In this document: positions 1 to 7,404 of the stretch, one piece after another | Layout: each line of letters opens with the position of its first letter | How positions within the stretch are numbered: the first letter of the stretch is position 1 | From: Rickettsiales bacterium UBA4311 | GTDB taxonomy: Bacteria; Pseudomonadota; Alphaproteobacteria; Rickettsiales; Deianiraeaceae | DNA length: 11,239 nucleotides | Direction of reading: 5' to 3' | Assembly (NCBI GenBank): GCA_002394665.1 | Contig: DGUL01000004.1 | Location: 1 to 11,239 of the forward strand | Notes under the pieces: generated by a model | What the model was told of the DNA's origin: nothing | Seen by the model: the letters and a program-made list of their open reading frames with translations, nothing else | Database searches by the model: none | Program-made: the position numbers and the translations under genes

Positions 1-649
1 GTTTGACTGGGGCGGTCGCCTCCCAAAAAGTAACGGAGGCGTTCGAAGGTTGGCTCAGCTGGTTTGGAAATCCAGCTTTTGAGTGTAATAGCATAAGCCA
101 GCTTGACTGCAAGGCCCACGAGCCGAGCAGAGACGAAAGTCGGATATAGTGATCTGGTGGTTCCACGTGGAAGGGCCATCACTCAACGGATAAAAGGTAC
201 TCTAGGGATAACAGGCTGATAGTGTCCAAGAGCTCAAATCGACGACACTGTTTGGCACCTCGATGTCGACTCATCACATCCCGGGGCTGTAGAAGGTCCC
301 AAGGGTCCGGCTGTTCGCCGGTTAAAGTGGTACGTGAGTTGGGTTCAGAACGTTGTGAGACAGTTTGGTCCCTATCTACTGTGGGCGTGAGGAAACTTGA
401 GCAGACCTGACTTTAGTACGAGAGGACCGAGTTGGACGTGCCAATAGTGTGCCAGTTGTTCCGCCAGGGGCATCGCTGGGTAGCCACGCACGGAAGTGAT
501 AAACGCTGAAAGCATATAAGCGTGAAACATACTGCAAGATAAGGTTTCCCAATTAGGGACGTTGTAGACCACGACGTTGATAGGATAGGGGTGTAAGCAC
601 AGCAATGTGTTGAGCTGACTATTACTAATTACCCGATTGATTTATATTA
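1..649 (+). rRNA. rrl: 23S ribosomal RNA, 3' part (5' end outside window)
   Basis: This is the last ~650 nt of large-subunit rRNA, starting at about E. coli position 2241. Recognisable landmarks are the peptidyl-transferase segment GGGATAACAGG (the A2451 equivalent is at 211), the CGATGTCG segment with the A2503 equivalent at 263, the A-loop CTGTTCGCC near 311, and the sarcin-ricin loop AGTACGAGAGGACC at 415-428. The distal helix near 540-570 is shorter than in E. coli, about 15 nt fewer overall, which fits alphaproteobacterial 23S. The 3' end is placed by alignment from memory with the E. coli terminus (GAGCTGAC...), so it is accurate only to a few bases. The molecule forms the catalytic centre and factor-binding site of the 50S subunit. 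The 16S gene and the rest of 23S must lie to the left. Confidence 0.97.
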
Positions 650-650
650 G

Positions 651-678
651 GTTTTTTACCTGTGTGTAGTGTAAAAAC
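651..678 (+). other. A/T-rich hairpin directly after 23S
   Basis: GTTTTTTAC (651-659) can pair with GTAAAAAC (671-678), giving an 8-bp stem with one bulged T around an 11-nt loop. It sits within a few bases of the inferred 23S 3' end. It could be an RNase processing signal or a chance A/T stem; the sequence alone does not decide. It is not followed by a T-run, so a terminator is unlikely, and 5S lies immediately downstream. Confidence 0.35.
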
Positions 679-739
679 TATTTGTGAAGTTAATGAAGTT
701 GAAATTTGGCTATATTTCTTTTAAGATTGTTGCTTAATT

Positions 740-874
740 GCATCAATCTTATCTACCATAGAGACGTGGAACCACCGGTTCCCATTCCGAACACCAAAGT
801 GAAACGCGTCATCGCCGATGGTACTTGTCTTTTAAGGCTGGGAGAGTAGGTCGTAGATAAGTTTGATGCTTTTT
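740..874 (+). promoter_or_regulatory. Extended 5S-flanking stem followed by a T-run (processing stem / possible operon end)
   Basis: GCATCAA (740-746) pairs perfectly with TTGATGC (863-869). This continues the 5S terminal helix to 16 base pairs with one T/T mismatch (747/862). Five T residues (870-874) follow at once. The helix is the expected shape of an RNase-type precursor stem around 5S. The adjoining T-run suggests it may also help end transcription of the rRNA operon. The pairing is seen directly; the function is inferred. Confidence 0.5.
747..862 (+). rRNA. rrf: 5S ribosomal RNA
   Basis: The segment shows the bacterial 5S pattern: CCCATTCCGAACACC, then AAGTGAAACGC, then GCCGATGGTACT and GGGAGAGTAGGTCG. 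The terminal helix pairs CTTATCTAC (748-756) with GTAGATAAG (853-861). The exact mature ends are uncertain by one or two bases. It lies about 100 nt after 23S in the usual operon order. No tRNA gene is visible between 23S and 5S, or between 5S and gyrA, whereas many alphaproteobacterial operons carry tRNA-fMet after 5S. Confidence 0.95.
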
Positions 875-973
875 CCGTTCTTTATTTTATTGTGATTTTA
901 GTTTTCGTTTTGTTTTTTTTCTTTTTCTTTTTTTCTTATTTGAAGAGCTTTTTTATTTGATTTTTACTTTTCA
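870..973 (+). other. T-rich leader between 5S and gyrA
   Basis: About 100 nt on the plus strand are dominated by T with scattered C, for example the run of T blocks at 909-940. It includes the stretch where the rRNA operon should end and where any gyrA promoter should lie. I see no confident -35/-10 pair and no G/C hairpin. It may act as a loose terminator for the rRNA operon, as an unstructured U-rich gyrA leader, or as both. Confidence 0.5.
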
Positions 974-991
974 GAAATAACAAGGGAGTAT

Positions 992-3847
992 ATGAATGAA
1001 AACAACGACAGCGAATTGAATAGTGAAAAACAAAATCAAAATGTTAATGAGCAAAAACAGAATTCGAGTAATTCGAATAATTCGAATAACGCAAATGATA
1101 ATAGTGGTTGGGAAAGTCAGTCGGCAAAAGATGGGGTGATTACTACAAATATTTCTGCGGAAATGAAGGATTGCTACCTTTCATATGCAATGAGTGTTAT
1201 TGTTTCACGTGCAATTCCAGATGTTAGAGACGGACTAAAGCCTGTGCATCGCCGTATTTTATATGCAATGAACGAAATGGGTTGCAACTGGAATAGGCAA
1301 ACCAAGAAGTCCGCTCGTATAGTTGGTGAGGTTATGGGTAAATATCACCCTCACGGCGATAGTGCAATATACGATGCTCTCGTGAGAATGGCACAGGATT
1401 TTTCGATGGGAATTCCACTTATCAACGGGCAGGGTAATTTTGGTTCCATAGACAATGACGATCCTGCTGCAATGCGTTATACAGAAGCAAGGCTTGCAAA
1501 AATATCTCATACGATGTTGAACGACCTTGATAAGGAAACTGTTGATTTTACGCCAAACTATGACGGAACGGAAAAAGAGCCAGTTGTTTTGCCAGTGATG
1601 TTTCCAAATATTTTGGTAAATAGCACAGAAGGCATTGCTGTTGGTATGGCAACAAACATTCCTCCACACAATCTTGGAGAGGTAGTTGAGGCCTGTTTGG
1701 CATATATTGACAATCCAGAAATAACACCACAAGAACTCGTGAGAATTGTTCCGGGACCAGATTTTCCAACAGGAGGTGTAATTTTAAGCAGAAATCTTGC
1801 AAATCAAGCAATGTTGACTGGCCGTTGTTCTGTTCCAGTTCGTGGAAAAACGCATATAGAGGAAATGAAAGGCGGTCGTGAAGCAATAATCGTTGATGAA
1901 ATACCATATAATGTCGTTAAAGTTGAAATGGTTAAGAAAATAGCCGATTTGGTGAAGGAGAAAAAAATTGAAGGTATTTCAAACATTAGAGATGAGAGTA
2001 ATAAACACGGGATTAGAATAGTTATTGAGTTGAAAAAAGATGCTTCAACAGATGTTGTTTTGAACCATTTGTATAAATACTCACAACTTCAATCATCATT
2101 TAGTGTAAATATGCTGGTGCTGAATAAAAATCGCCCAGAGTTGATGAATTTACACAGCATTATCAAAACATTTATAGATTTCAGGAAGGAAGTAATCACG
2201 AGAAGAACAATGTTCTTGTTAAATCAAGCAAGAGCAAGAGCCCATTTGCTTATCGGTTTCCACGTGGCTGTTGATAGTATTGACAAAATAATTTCAATCA
2301 TTCGTGGTTCAAAAGATAGCCAAGAAGCAAAAGAGAAATTGATGACGGAGCATTGGACGGCTACGGAAAATGTTTGTCATTTGATTGATTTGGTTTCCGA
2401 TAGAAATAATAAAGTTGTGGATGGGAAGTTCAAATTTACAGAAGCACAAGTGAAGGCAATTCTTGAAATGAGATTGTCAAAATTGACGGGAATGGAAAGG
2501 GAAAATCTTTCACAAGAAATTTGCCAGTTGAGCGAGGCAATTACGGATTATTTGGATACTTTACACAATAAACCAAAATTGATGGGGATAATAAGAAATG
2601 AATTACAACAAATAAAAGATGAATACGCTACATCAAGAAAAACAGAGATTATGGACGGCGACCTTGGGGATATAAACATTGAGGATTTTATTGAGAAAAA
2701 AGATGTTCTTGTTTCTGTTAGCACGGGTGGTTATATCAAAAGAACGGACTTGTCAAGTTATACAAGCCAACGCAGAGGTGGAAAGGGCAAAATGGGAATG
2801 GCTACCCTTGAAGATGACACGGTTTCAAAGATATTTGTAGCAAATACACATTCACCATTGCTGGTATTTACAAGCAAAGGGAAGGTATTTAGAATTAAAA
2901 CATATCAACTTCCAGAGACGGCACCGAACACGAAAGGCAGATCTATTGTCAATTTTGTAAAGTTTGAGGAAGGAGATAGTTTGATTGAAATAATGCCGTT
3001 GCCAGTTGAAAGAAGCGAATGGAATAAATACGACATTATGTTTGCGACAAAAAATGGAAATATTCGCAGAAGCCCAATGTCAAACTTTGAAAACATAAAT
3101 TCAAATGGAAAAATTGCAATTTCATTGGAGGAAAATGACAAACTTATCAGCGTTCAACTTGCAAAAGAGAGCGATAACATTTTGTTAGCAAGTAAAGAAG
3201 GAATGGCGACGAGATTTGCAGTTAGCGATTTGCGAGTTGTAAAGGGTCGTTCAAGTGATGGTGTAAGAGGAATGAGACTTGACGAAAAAGATGAAGTTGT
3301 ATCAATGTGTGTATTGTCAGGAAATGAAAATGATAGTAATTTGAAAGATCAGTTCTTGTCAATAGATAAAGATTTACGTCTTGAAATGTGGCAAAAAGGT
3401 TTCGGTAATCTTGAAGTTAGGGCAAAAGTTAAAGGTTTCCTCAATGAGTTAAAGGAGAGAAATAAAGATCGTTTGAATGAGGAAGGATTTACTTTGCTGA
3501 CGGAGGAGAAAGTTGAAGAAATGGCGAAGGAAGAACAGATGCTTTTGACAATAACGAGCGACGGATATGGGAAAAGGACTTCGGCATATGAATATAGAAT
3601 TACAGGTCGCGGAGGAAAAGGCATTGGAAATATAAATCTTCAAGAAGGTGCGAGTGTTGTAATTACGGCTTTGGCGGATAATAGTAAAGATATTATGATG
3701 ATTGGAACGAAAGGCAAAACAATTCGTATTCACGCGGAGAATGTGTCTTTAATAGGCAGAAATACGAAAGGTGTAAGGTTGTTTAACCTTGAAAACGGAG
3801 AAACAATAGCGTCCGTATCTATTTTTGATAAAGAGGAAAAGGAATAG
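992..3847 (+). CDS. gyrA: DNA gyrase subunit A
   Basis: This is the A subunit of DNA gyrase, the breakage-reunion half of the A2B2 type II topoisomerase that adds negative supercoils using ATP. The N-terminal core is clear: YAMSVIVSRAIPDVRDGLKPVHRR at residues ~65-88, the quinolone region HPHGDSAIYD at 119-128, and the catalytic tyrosine in AMRYTEARL at Tyr163 (E. coli Tyr122). The GyrA box QRRGGKG at 593-599 separates it from ParC. Ser124 and Asp128 correspond to E. coli Ser83 and Asp87, so the usual quinolone-resistance positions are wild type. Two oddities stand out: an Asn/Ser/Gln-rich N-terminal extension of ~40 residues before the conserved core, and a charged insert at roughly 775-845 in the C-terminal domain, which I associate with alphaproteobacterial GyrA. 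At 951 aa it is longer than E. coli (875). The AAGGGAG ribosome site at 982-988 is only 3 nt from the ATG. Confidence 0.98.
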   Translation: MNENNDSELNSEKQNQNVNEQKQNSSNSNNSNNANDNSGWESQSAKDGVITTNISAEMKDCYLSYAMSVIVSRAIPDVRDGLKPVHRRILYAMNEMGCNWNRQTKKSARIVGEVMGKYHPHGDSAIYDALVRMAQDFSMGIPLINGQGNFGSIDNDDPAAMRYTEARLAKISHTMLNDLDKETVDFTPNYDGTEKEPVVLPVMFPNILVNSTEGIAVGMATNIPPHNLGEVVEACLAYIDNPEITPQELVRIVPGPDFPTGGVILSRNLANQAMLTGRCSVPVRGKTHIEEMKGGREAIIVDEIPYNVVKVEMVKKIADLVKEKKIEGISNIRDESNKHGIRIVIELKKDASTDVVLNHLYKYSQLQSSFSVNMLVLNKNRPELMNLHSIIKTFIDFRKEVITRRTMFLLNQARARAHLLIGFHVAVDSIDKIISIIRGSKDSQEAKEKLMTEHWTATENVCHLIDLVSDRNNKVVDGKFKFTEAQVKAILEMRLSKLTGMERENLSQEICQLSEAITDYLDTLHNKPKLMGIIRNELQQIKDEYATSRKTEIMDGDLGDINIEDFIEKKDVLVSVSTGGYIKRTDLSSYTSQRRGGKGKMGMATLEDDTVSKIFVANTHSPLLVFTSKGKVFRIKTYQLPETAPNTKGRSIVNFVKFEEGDSLIEIMPLPVERSEWNKYDIMFATKNGNIRRSPMSNFENINSNGKIAISLEENDKLISVQLAKESDNILLASKEGMATRFAVSDLRVVKGRSSDGVRGMRLDEKDEVVSMCVLSGNENDSNLKDQFLSIDKDLRLEMWQKGFGNLEVRAKVKGFLNELKERNKDRLNEEGFTLLTEEKVEEMAKEEQMLLTITSDGYGKRTSAYEYRITGRGGKGIGNINLQEGASVVITALADNSKDIMMIGTKGKTIRIHAENVSLIGRNTKGVRLFNLENGETIASVSIFDKEEKE
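1061..1087 (+). repeat. Three 9-bp tandem units inside gyrA
   Basis: The units are AATTCGAGT, AATTCGAAT and AATTCGAAT in direct succession, followed by AAC. They encode NSS-NSN-NSN within the low-complexity N-terminal extension of GyrA. Because the unit is 9 bp, gain or loss of a copy keeps the reading frame and changes the protein by three residues. Confidence 0.85.
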
Positions 3848-3863
3848 TTTTATTAAAACTTTT
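3847..3863 (+). terminator. Weak A/T hairpin at the gyrA stop codon
   Basis: GTTTT (3847-3851) pairs with AAAAC (3855-3859) around a 3-nt loop, and TTTT follows. The stem is only 5 bp with a single G-C pair, and it includes the last base of the stop codon. It is at best a leaky terminator, so read-through into the next genes is plausible. Confidence 0.2.
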
Positions 3864-3936
3864 ATTGAAATCTGATTGAAAGAATAGCAGTAAAAGATTT
3901 ATTGAATTTTATATCGTTTGTTTGTTTGTTTTGTTG

Positions 3937-4554
3937 ATGTCTTGCTTTTTTTTATTAAAAAAGTTTGTTGTTTTTTTTGTATTTATTTGTGCCGTCTGCA
4001 AAATATCCTTTGCAAGCGTCATAAGTGAGGAGGGTGTAAATCTGATGGTTAAAGGCGTAAGAGTTGAAGGTTTAAGTGTTGATGACATAAAAACAACAAA
4101 GGATAATGCTTTATTGAATGCGAAGCAAAAAGCTTTTGACGAGGCGATAAAAAGAATGAAATATGATGACATACAGATAGATCCTGTAAACATAGACGCG
4201 TGTATTAGCAGTTATTCAATAATAGACGAGTATTATAGTAAGGATTTTTATTCAATGATTGCTAATTTTTCTTTTAATAAAGATATTTTGAAGTCCATCG
4301 CGAAGAAAAGCATTCAAAACAGCAAAAAAGGAGGTGGCGATGTTGTTGATTTGGTGGTTGAGCTAAAAGAAAAAGACGATGTTGTTAAAGAATATGTTTC
4401 TTTTAGAGATTTCTTAAAGAAGGAGAAAATTGTTTTTTATCCGGTTAAAATATCAGCAACAAGGATTTCTGTAAAACTGAATAAAGTGTTAGAGGATGAT
4501 ATTTATTTCAAGATTAAGGAGCTTGATTTGAATGGTTCGATTTATATTGATTGA
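3937..4554 (+). CDS. Small exported protein, DUF2066-like
   Basis: This is a 205-residue protein of unknown function. The ATG at 3937 starts a typical signal peptide: two lysines, a strongly hydrophobic stretch (FVVFFVFICAVC) and a probable signal-peptidase I site after ISFA. A TTG five codons upstream (3922) is possible but adds nothing, and no clear ribosome site precedes either. The mature part runs VNLMVKGVRVEG..., then a helix with many Ala/Lys (NALLNAKQKAFDEAIKRM), then CISSYSIIDEYYSKDFYSMIANFSFNKDIL. This order resembles DUF2066 proteins: a beta strand, a helix with AxxxAxxxA spacing, then an 'I..Y.I.DE..S..Y.A...F.F' segment. That similarity is recalled, not searched. At 205 aa it is shorter than the family members I recall. 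It likely acts in the periplasm. It ends 2 nt before glmU, so co-expression with glmU is likely. Confidence 0.75.
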   Translation: MSCFFLLKKFVVFFVFICAVCKISFASVISEEGVNLMVKGVRVEGLSVDDIKTTKDNALLNAKQKAFDEAIKRMKYDDIQIDPVNIDACISSYSIIDEYYSKDFYSMIANFSFNKDILKSIAKKSIQNSKKGGGDVVDLVVELKEKDDVVKEYVSFRDFLKKEKIVFYPVKISATRISVKLNKVLEDDIYFKIKELDLNGSIYID

Positions 4555-4556
4555 AT

Positions 4557-5951
4557 ATGAATTTAATTGGTGAGGATGTTGGTGCTAATATTGTTATCTT
4601 AACCGCAGGAAAGGGGTCAAGAATGAATAGTGAGTTGCCTAAGATAATGCATAAAGTTGCATCTTTGACGTTATTTGAGCACGTTTTGATGTGTGTAAAT
4701 GATGTTAAAATTGGTAAAAAAAACACGATAATTATTACATCGCAGGATATAGTTGATAATTTTGGAGATAAAATGCCACAAATGACACAAATGCAGTATG
4801 TAATTCAAGAAGAAAGAAAAGGAACTGGGCACGCTGTGATGTGTGCTTTACAATCAGGATTTTGGGATAACAAGAATGAATATACAGGAGTTTTTTATGG
4901 CGATGTTCCGTTTATAAAAAGTGAGACTATTCAAAAAATGTTTAGCCTTCAAGATAAATACGATCTCGTAATTCTTGGTTTTGATTGCGAAGATCAAACA
5001 AGGGCTTACGGGCGTTTGTTCACCGGCGTGGATTTAAAACTCGGACAGCATGGAGCTTTGTATCAAATCAGAGAATTTAAGGATTTAATGAGAGAAAAGC
5101 CAAGACTTTGTAATTCTGGTATAATGGTTGGAAAAACTGAGATTTTTAGGAAGTTATTGAAGAAGATTAAACCAAATAATAAGGCAAAAGAGTATTATTT
5201 GACGGATATTGTTGAGTTGGCAAATAAGTACGGGTATAAAGTTGGGACTTATGTTTGCCACGAAGATGAGGTTATTGGTATAAATTCCAGAATTGAATTG
5301 GCACACGCGGAAAAGGCTTATCAAGAAAAATTGAGTGAAAAACATCTTGTTAATGGTGCCACGATGGTAAATAGAGATAGTGTGCATTTTTCTTATGATA
5401 CCGAGATAGGCAGGGATGTTATAATTGAGCCTAATGTTTATTTTGGTCTTGGTGTAAAAATTGGCGATAATTGTGTTGTAAAAGCTGGGTGTTATCTTGA
5501 AAATGTAGAAATGAAAAATGGAAGCGATATAGGACCTTATGCAAGAACGAGGGGTAAAAATACAATTATATGCGAAGGGGTTCACATCGGCAATTTTGCG
5601 GAAATAAAAAATAGTGTCATAGGTAAGGGCACGAAAATAGGGCATTTTAGTTATATTGGTGATACCGATGTTGGCGAGTGTGTGAATTTTGGTGCTGGTG
5701 CCGTAATTTGTAATTATGATGGAAAAAATAAACATAGAACAAAAATAGGAAATAATTGTTTTATTGGCTCAAATTCAACAATTGTCGCGCCTTGTGAGAT
5801 TGAAAAAAATAGCTACATCGGTGCCGGTAGTGTTATAACAAAAAATGTTAAGAGTGGGAGCTTAGCGTTAGGACGGGCAAGGCAGACGGATATTCCTAAT
5901 TGGGTTGAAAAAAGAGGGTTGATAAACATCGACGAAGAAGGAGAAAGATAA
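4557..5951 (+). CDS. glmU: Bifunctional GlcNAc-1-phosphate uridyltransferase / glucosamine-1-phosphate acetyltransferase
   Basis: GlmU acetylates glucosamine-1-phosphate with acetyl-CoA, then joins the product to UTP. The resulting UDP-GlcNAc feeds peptidoglycan and lipopolysaccharide synthesis in the cytosol. The N-terminal nucleotidyltransferase domain carries the signature ILTAGKGSRM followed by LPK (residues ~14-29; the common form is LAAGxGTRM), then QEERKGTGHAV and the metal-binding YGDVP. NSGIMV and EYYLTDIV follow. The C-terminal half is a left-handed beta-helix of hexapeptide turns, with GNFAEIKNS, KIGHFSYIGD and VNFGAGAVICNYDG. His363 matches the catalytic His363 of E. coli. At 464 aa it is full length (E. 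coli 456). I chose the ATG at 4557; a TTG at 4551 would overlap the previous stop by 4 nt. No ribosome site sits at the usual distance, so translation may be coupled to the upstream gene. Confidence 0.96.
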   Translation: MNLIGEDVGANIVILTAGKGSRMNSELPKIMHKVASLTLFEHVLMCVNDVKIGKKNTIIITSQDIVDNFGDKMPQMTQMQYVIQEERKGTGHAVMCALQSGFWDNKNEYTGVFYGDVPFIKSETIQKMFSLQDKYDLVILGFDCEDQTRAYGRLFTGVDLKLGQHGALYQIREFKDLMREKPRLCNSGIMVGKTEIFRKLLKKIKPNNKAKEYYLTDIVELANKYGYKVGTYVCHEDEVIGINSRIELAHAEKAYQEKLSEKHLVNGATMVNRDSVHFSYDTEIGRDVIIEPNVYFGLGVKIGDNCVVKAGCYLENVEMKNGSDIGPYARTRGKNTIICEGVHIGNFAEIKNSVIGKGTKIGHFSYIGDTDVGECVNFGAGAVICNYDGKNKHRTKIGNNCFIGSNSTIVAPCEIEKNSYIGAGSVITKNVKSGSLALGRARQTDIPNWVEKRGLINIDEEGER

Positions 5952-5968
5952 AGAAGGAAGAGAGGCGG

Positions 5969-5977
5969 TTTTTTTTT
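5969..5977 (+). repeat. T9 homopolymer between ribosome site and tatD start
   Basis: Nine T residues fill the whole spacer between GAGAGGCGG and the ATG of tatD. Slippage here would change the spacer length and so could tune translation without touching the coding sequence. The run is seen directly; the effect is inferred. Confidence 0.6.
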
Positions 5978-6808
5978 ATGTTATACGATGCGCATTGCCA
6001 TTTGAATATGTTGTTGAATACTGCTGTCAAAGGGAGTTATGAATTTAGCGACGCAAGCGATGAGGATATAAAAAGAGTTGTTAAGAGTGCAAAATTAGCA
6101 GGTGTTTCAAACATAATGCAAGCCGGAACTTTTCTTGACGAGATAGACAGAGAGATCGAAATTTGTGAAAAGTTTAGTGATAAAGATATTTCAATAATTT
6201 GTGCTGTTGCAAATCATCCGGAAAATGTAAGAAAAACGGGAATTGCGGAGACTAAAAGAATTGTAAAAATTGCGGAAAAAAGCCCTTATATTAAAGCAAT
6301 AGGCGAGACAGGACTTGATACACATAGGGAAGAAAATTATGAGTTTTTAAATGAGCAAATTAAGAGCTTTGAAAATCATATTGAAGCAACAATTCAAACC
6401 GGTTTGCCATTGATTATTCATTCTTATGGAGTTGAAGCGATTGAAAAAGCCATTGATATGGTTTGTAATTTTGTTAAAGAAAAGCCGTTTAAATTTGTTT
6501 TTCATTGCTATGACGGGACTTACGAACAGGCGACAAAAATTATTGATAACGGCGGAATAATCTCCTTTTCTGGGACGATAACATTTAAAAAAAAGACGAT
6601 TGCAAGGGAAATTTTGTCAAAAATTCCACTTGATTATATTGTAATAGAGACGGACGCTCCATTTTTGGCTCCTGTGCCAATGAGAGGGCAAGCAAATGAA
6701 CCGAGCTATATTAAATATACGGCGGAGTTTGTTGCTAACTTTTTGCAAATTGATTATGATGAATTTTGTAGAAAGATAACCGAAAATGGTAAAAAGTTTT
6801 TTGGATAA
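5978..6808 (+). CDS. tatD: TatD-family metal-dependent hydrolase (DNase)
   Basis: TatD enzymes are TIM-barrel metallohydrolases of the amidohydrolase superfamily. Characterised members are 3'-5' exonucleases or DNases linked to DNA repair and turnover. All metal ligands are visible: AHCHL (His6, His8), AIGETGLD (Glu110), IIHSY (His148), FHCYDG (His176) and ETDAPFLAP (Asp226), followed by the family tail motif RGxxNEP. At 276 aa it is slightly longer than E. coli TatD. A GAGAGGCGG ribosome site ending at 5968 is separated from the ATG by nine T residues. The gene starts 26 nt after glmU and ends 2 nt before pgpA, so it is within the operon. Subfamily assignment (TatD versus YcfH/YjjV) cannot be settled by eye. 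Confidence 0.95.
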   Translation: MLYDAHCHLNMLLNTAVKGSYEFSDASDEDIKRVVKSAKLAGVSNIMQAGTFLDEIDREIEICEKFSDKDISIICAVANHPENVRKTGIAETKRIVKIAEKSPYIKAIGETGLDTHREENYEFLNEQIKSFENHIEATIQTGLPLIIHSYGVEAIEKAIDMVCNFVKEKPFKFVFHCYDGTYEQATKIIDNGGIISFSGTITFKKKTIAREILSKIPLDYIVIETDAPFLAPVPMRGQANEPSYIKYTAEFVANFLQIDYDEFCRKITENGKKFFG

Positions 6809-6810
6809 AT

Positions 6811-7341
6811 ATGCAGACTTTAAAAGCGATTGGAAAAATAGCCACAACAAGAACGGCAAGAAAGAGCAAAAAAGCGGTGTTTTTTTTATCAACTTTTTTG
6901 GCTACAGGTGCTTTTATTGGGAGAATTAAATATGCTTCGGGAACTTTTGGTAGTTTGTTTGCTATTTTGCTTTGTGTTCCATTTGTAAAGTTTGCGTTGT
7001 GGTTGCAAATTTTTTTACTTGGCTTTTTGCTTGTCGTCGGAACGCTTTCAACTCATCTTTATTTGGTAAAGCTTGGAGACAAAAAAAAAGACCCAAAAGA
7101 AGTTGTTATTGACGAGATTTTTGCGGTTTTTTTGATAACTTTTTTATGTCAATTTATAACGAAAACTTTTGATTGGCAACATTTTTTGTCAATTTTTGCT
7201 TTGTTTCGCACTTTTGATATTATCAAACCTTATCAAATTTCTTATGTAGATAAGAATATCCACGGGGCCAATGGCATAATGTTGGACGATATTCTTGCAG
7301 GGTTTGCAAGCTTTTTGGTTTACGTCGTAGTTTATAGTTAG
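6811..7341 (+). CDS. pgpA: Phosphatidylglycerophosphatase A
   Basis: PgpA removes the phosphate from phosphatidylglycerol-phosphate, the last step in making phosphatidylglycerol in the inner membrane. Family motifs are in order: GRIKYASGTFGSL (residues 37-49, usually G..P.APGT.GS), VVIDEIFAVF (98-107, with the Asp-Glu pair), FRTFDIIKP (132-140) and NIHGANGIMLDDILAG (149-164). Hydrophobic membrane segments lie around 48-80, 103-117 and 161-175. At 176 aa it matches the family size. The N-terminus has a basic stretch (TTRTARKSKK). The gene starts 2 nt after tatD with no ribosome site of its own, so translation is probably coupled. A T-run at 7351-7360 follows the stop, without a clear hairpin. 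Confidence 0.94.
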   Translation: MQTLKAIGKIATTRTARKSKKAVFFLSTFLATGAFIGRIKYASGTFGSLFAILLCVPFVKFALWLQIFLLGFLLVVGTLSTHLYLVKLGDKKKDPKEVVIDEIFAVFLITFLCQFITKTFDWQHFLSIFALFRTFDIIKPYQISYVDKNIHGANGIMLDDILAGFASFLVYVVVYS

Positions 7342-7358
7342 TTTGTCTCTATTTTTTT

Positions 7359-7386
7359 TTGAAAACATTTTAAAAAAGTATAAAAT
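7359..7386 (+). promoter_or_regulatory. Candidate sigma70-type promoter for the small gene at 7405
   Basis: TTGAAA (7359-7364) and TAAAAT (7381-7386) are 16 bp apart. A start of transcription near 7393 would leave a leader of only about 12 nt. In DNA this rich in A/T such boxes arise easily by chance, so support is moderate. Confidence 0.4.
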
Positions 7387-7404
7387 ATTGTGTATTTTTT
7401 TATT

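Noticed and set aside
203..220. Near-match to the I-SceI homing endonuclease site (TAGGGATAACAGG then CTGAT)
   Set aside because: This is the conserved peptidyl-transferase segment of 23S, the same place where the yeast mitochondrial intron inserts. The last bases differ and no intron or homing endonuclease gene is present.
222..605. Open frames on both strands inside the 23S gene
   Set aside because: They lie wholly within rRNA and have no coding features.
1259..1907. Two minus-strand open frames (157 and 119 codons) inside gyrA
   Set aside because: Shadows of the gyrase coding strand; no recognisable domain or ribosome site.
4455..4556. Riboswitch or ribozyme ahead of glmU
   Set aside because: The upstream sequence is coding for the previous gene up to 2 nt before glmU, and no conserved fold is apparent.
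5154..5735. 193-codon open frame on the minus strand inside glmU
   Set aside because: Antisense to a well-conserved gene; its Ile/Asn/Thr-rich composition is what the hexapeptide-repeat coding strand gives in reverse.
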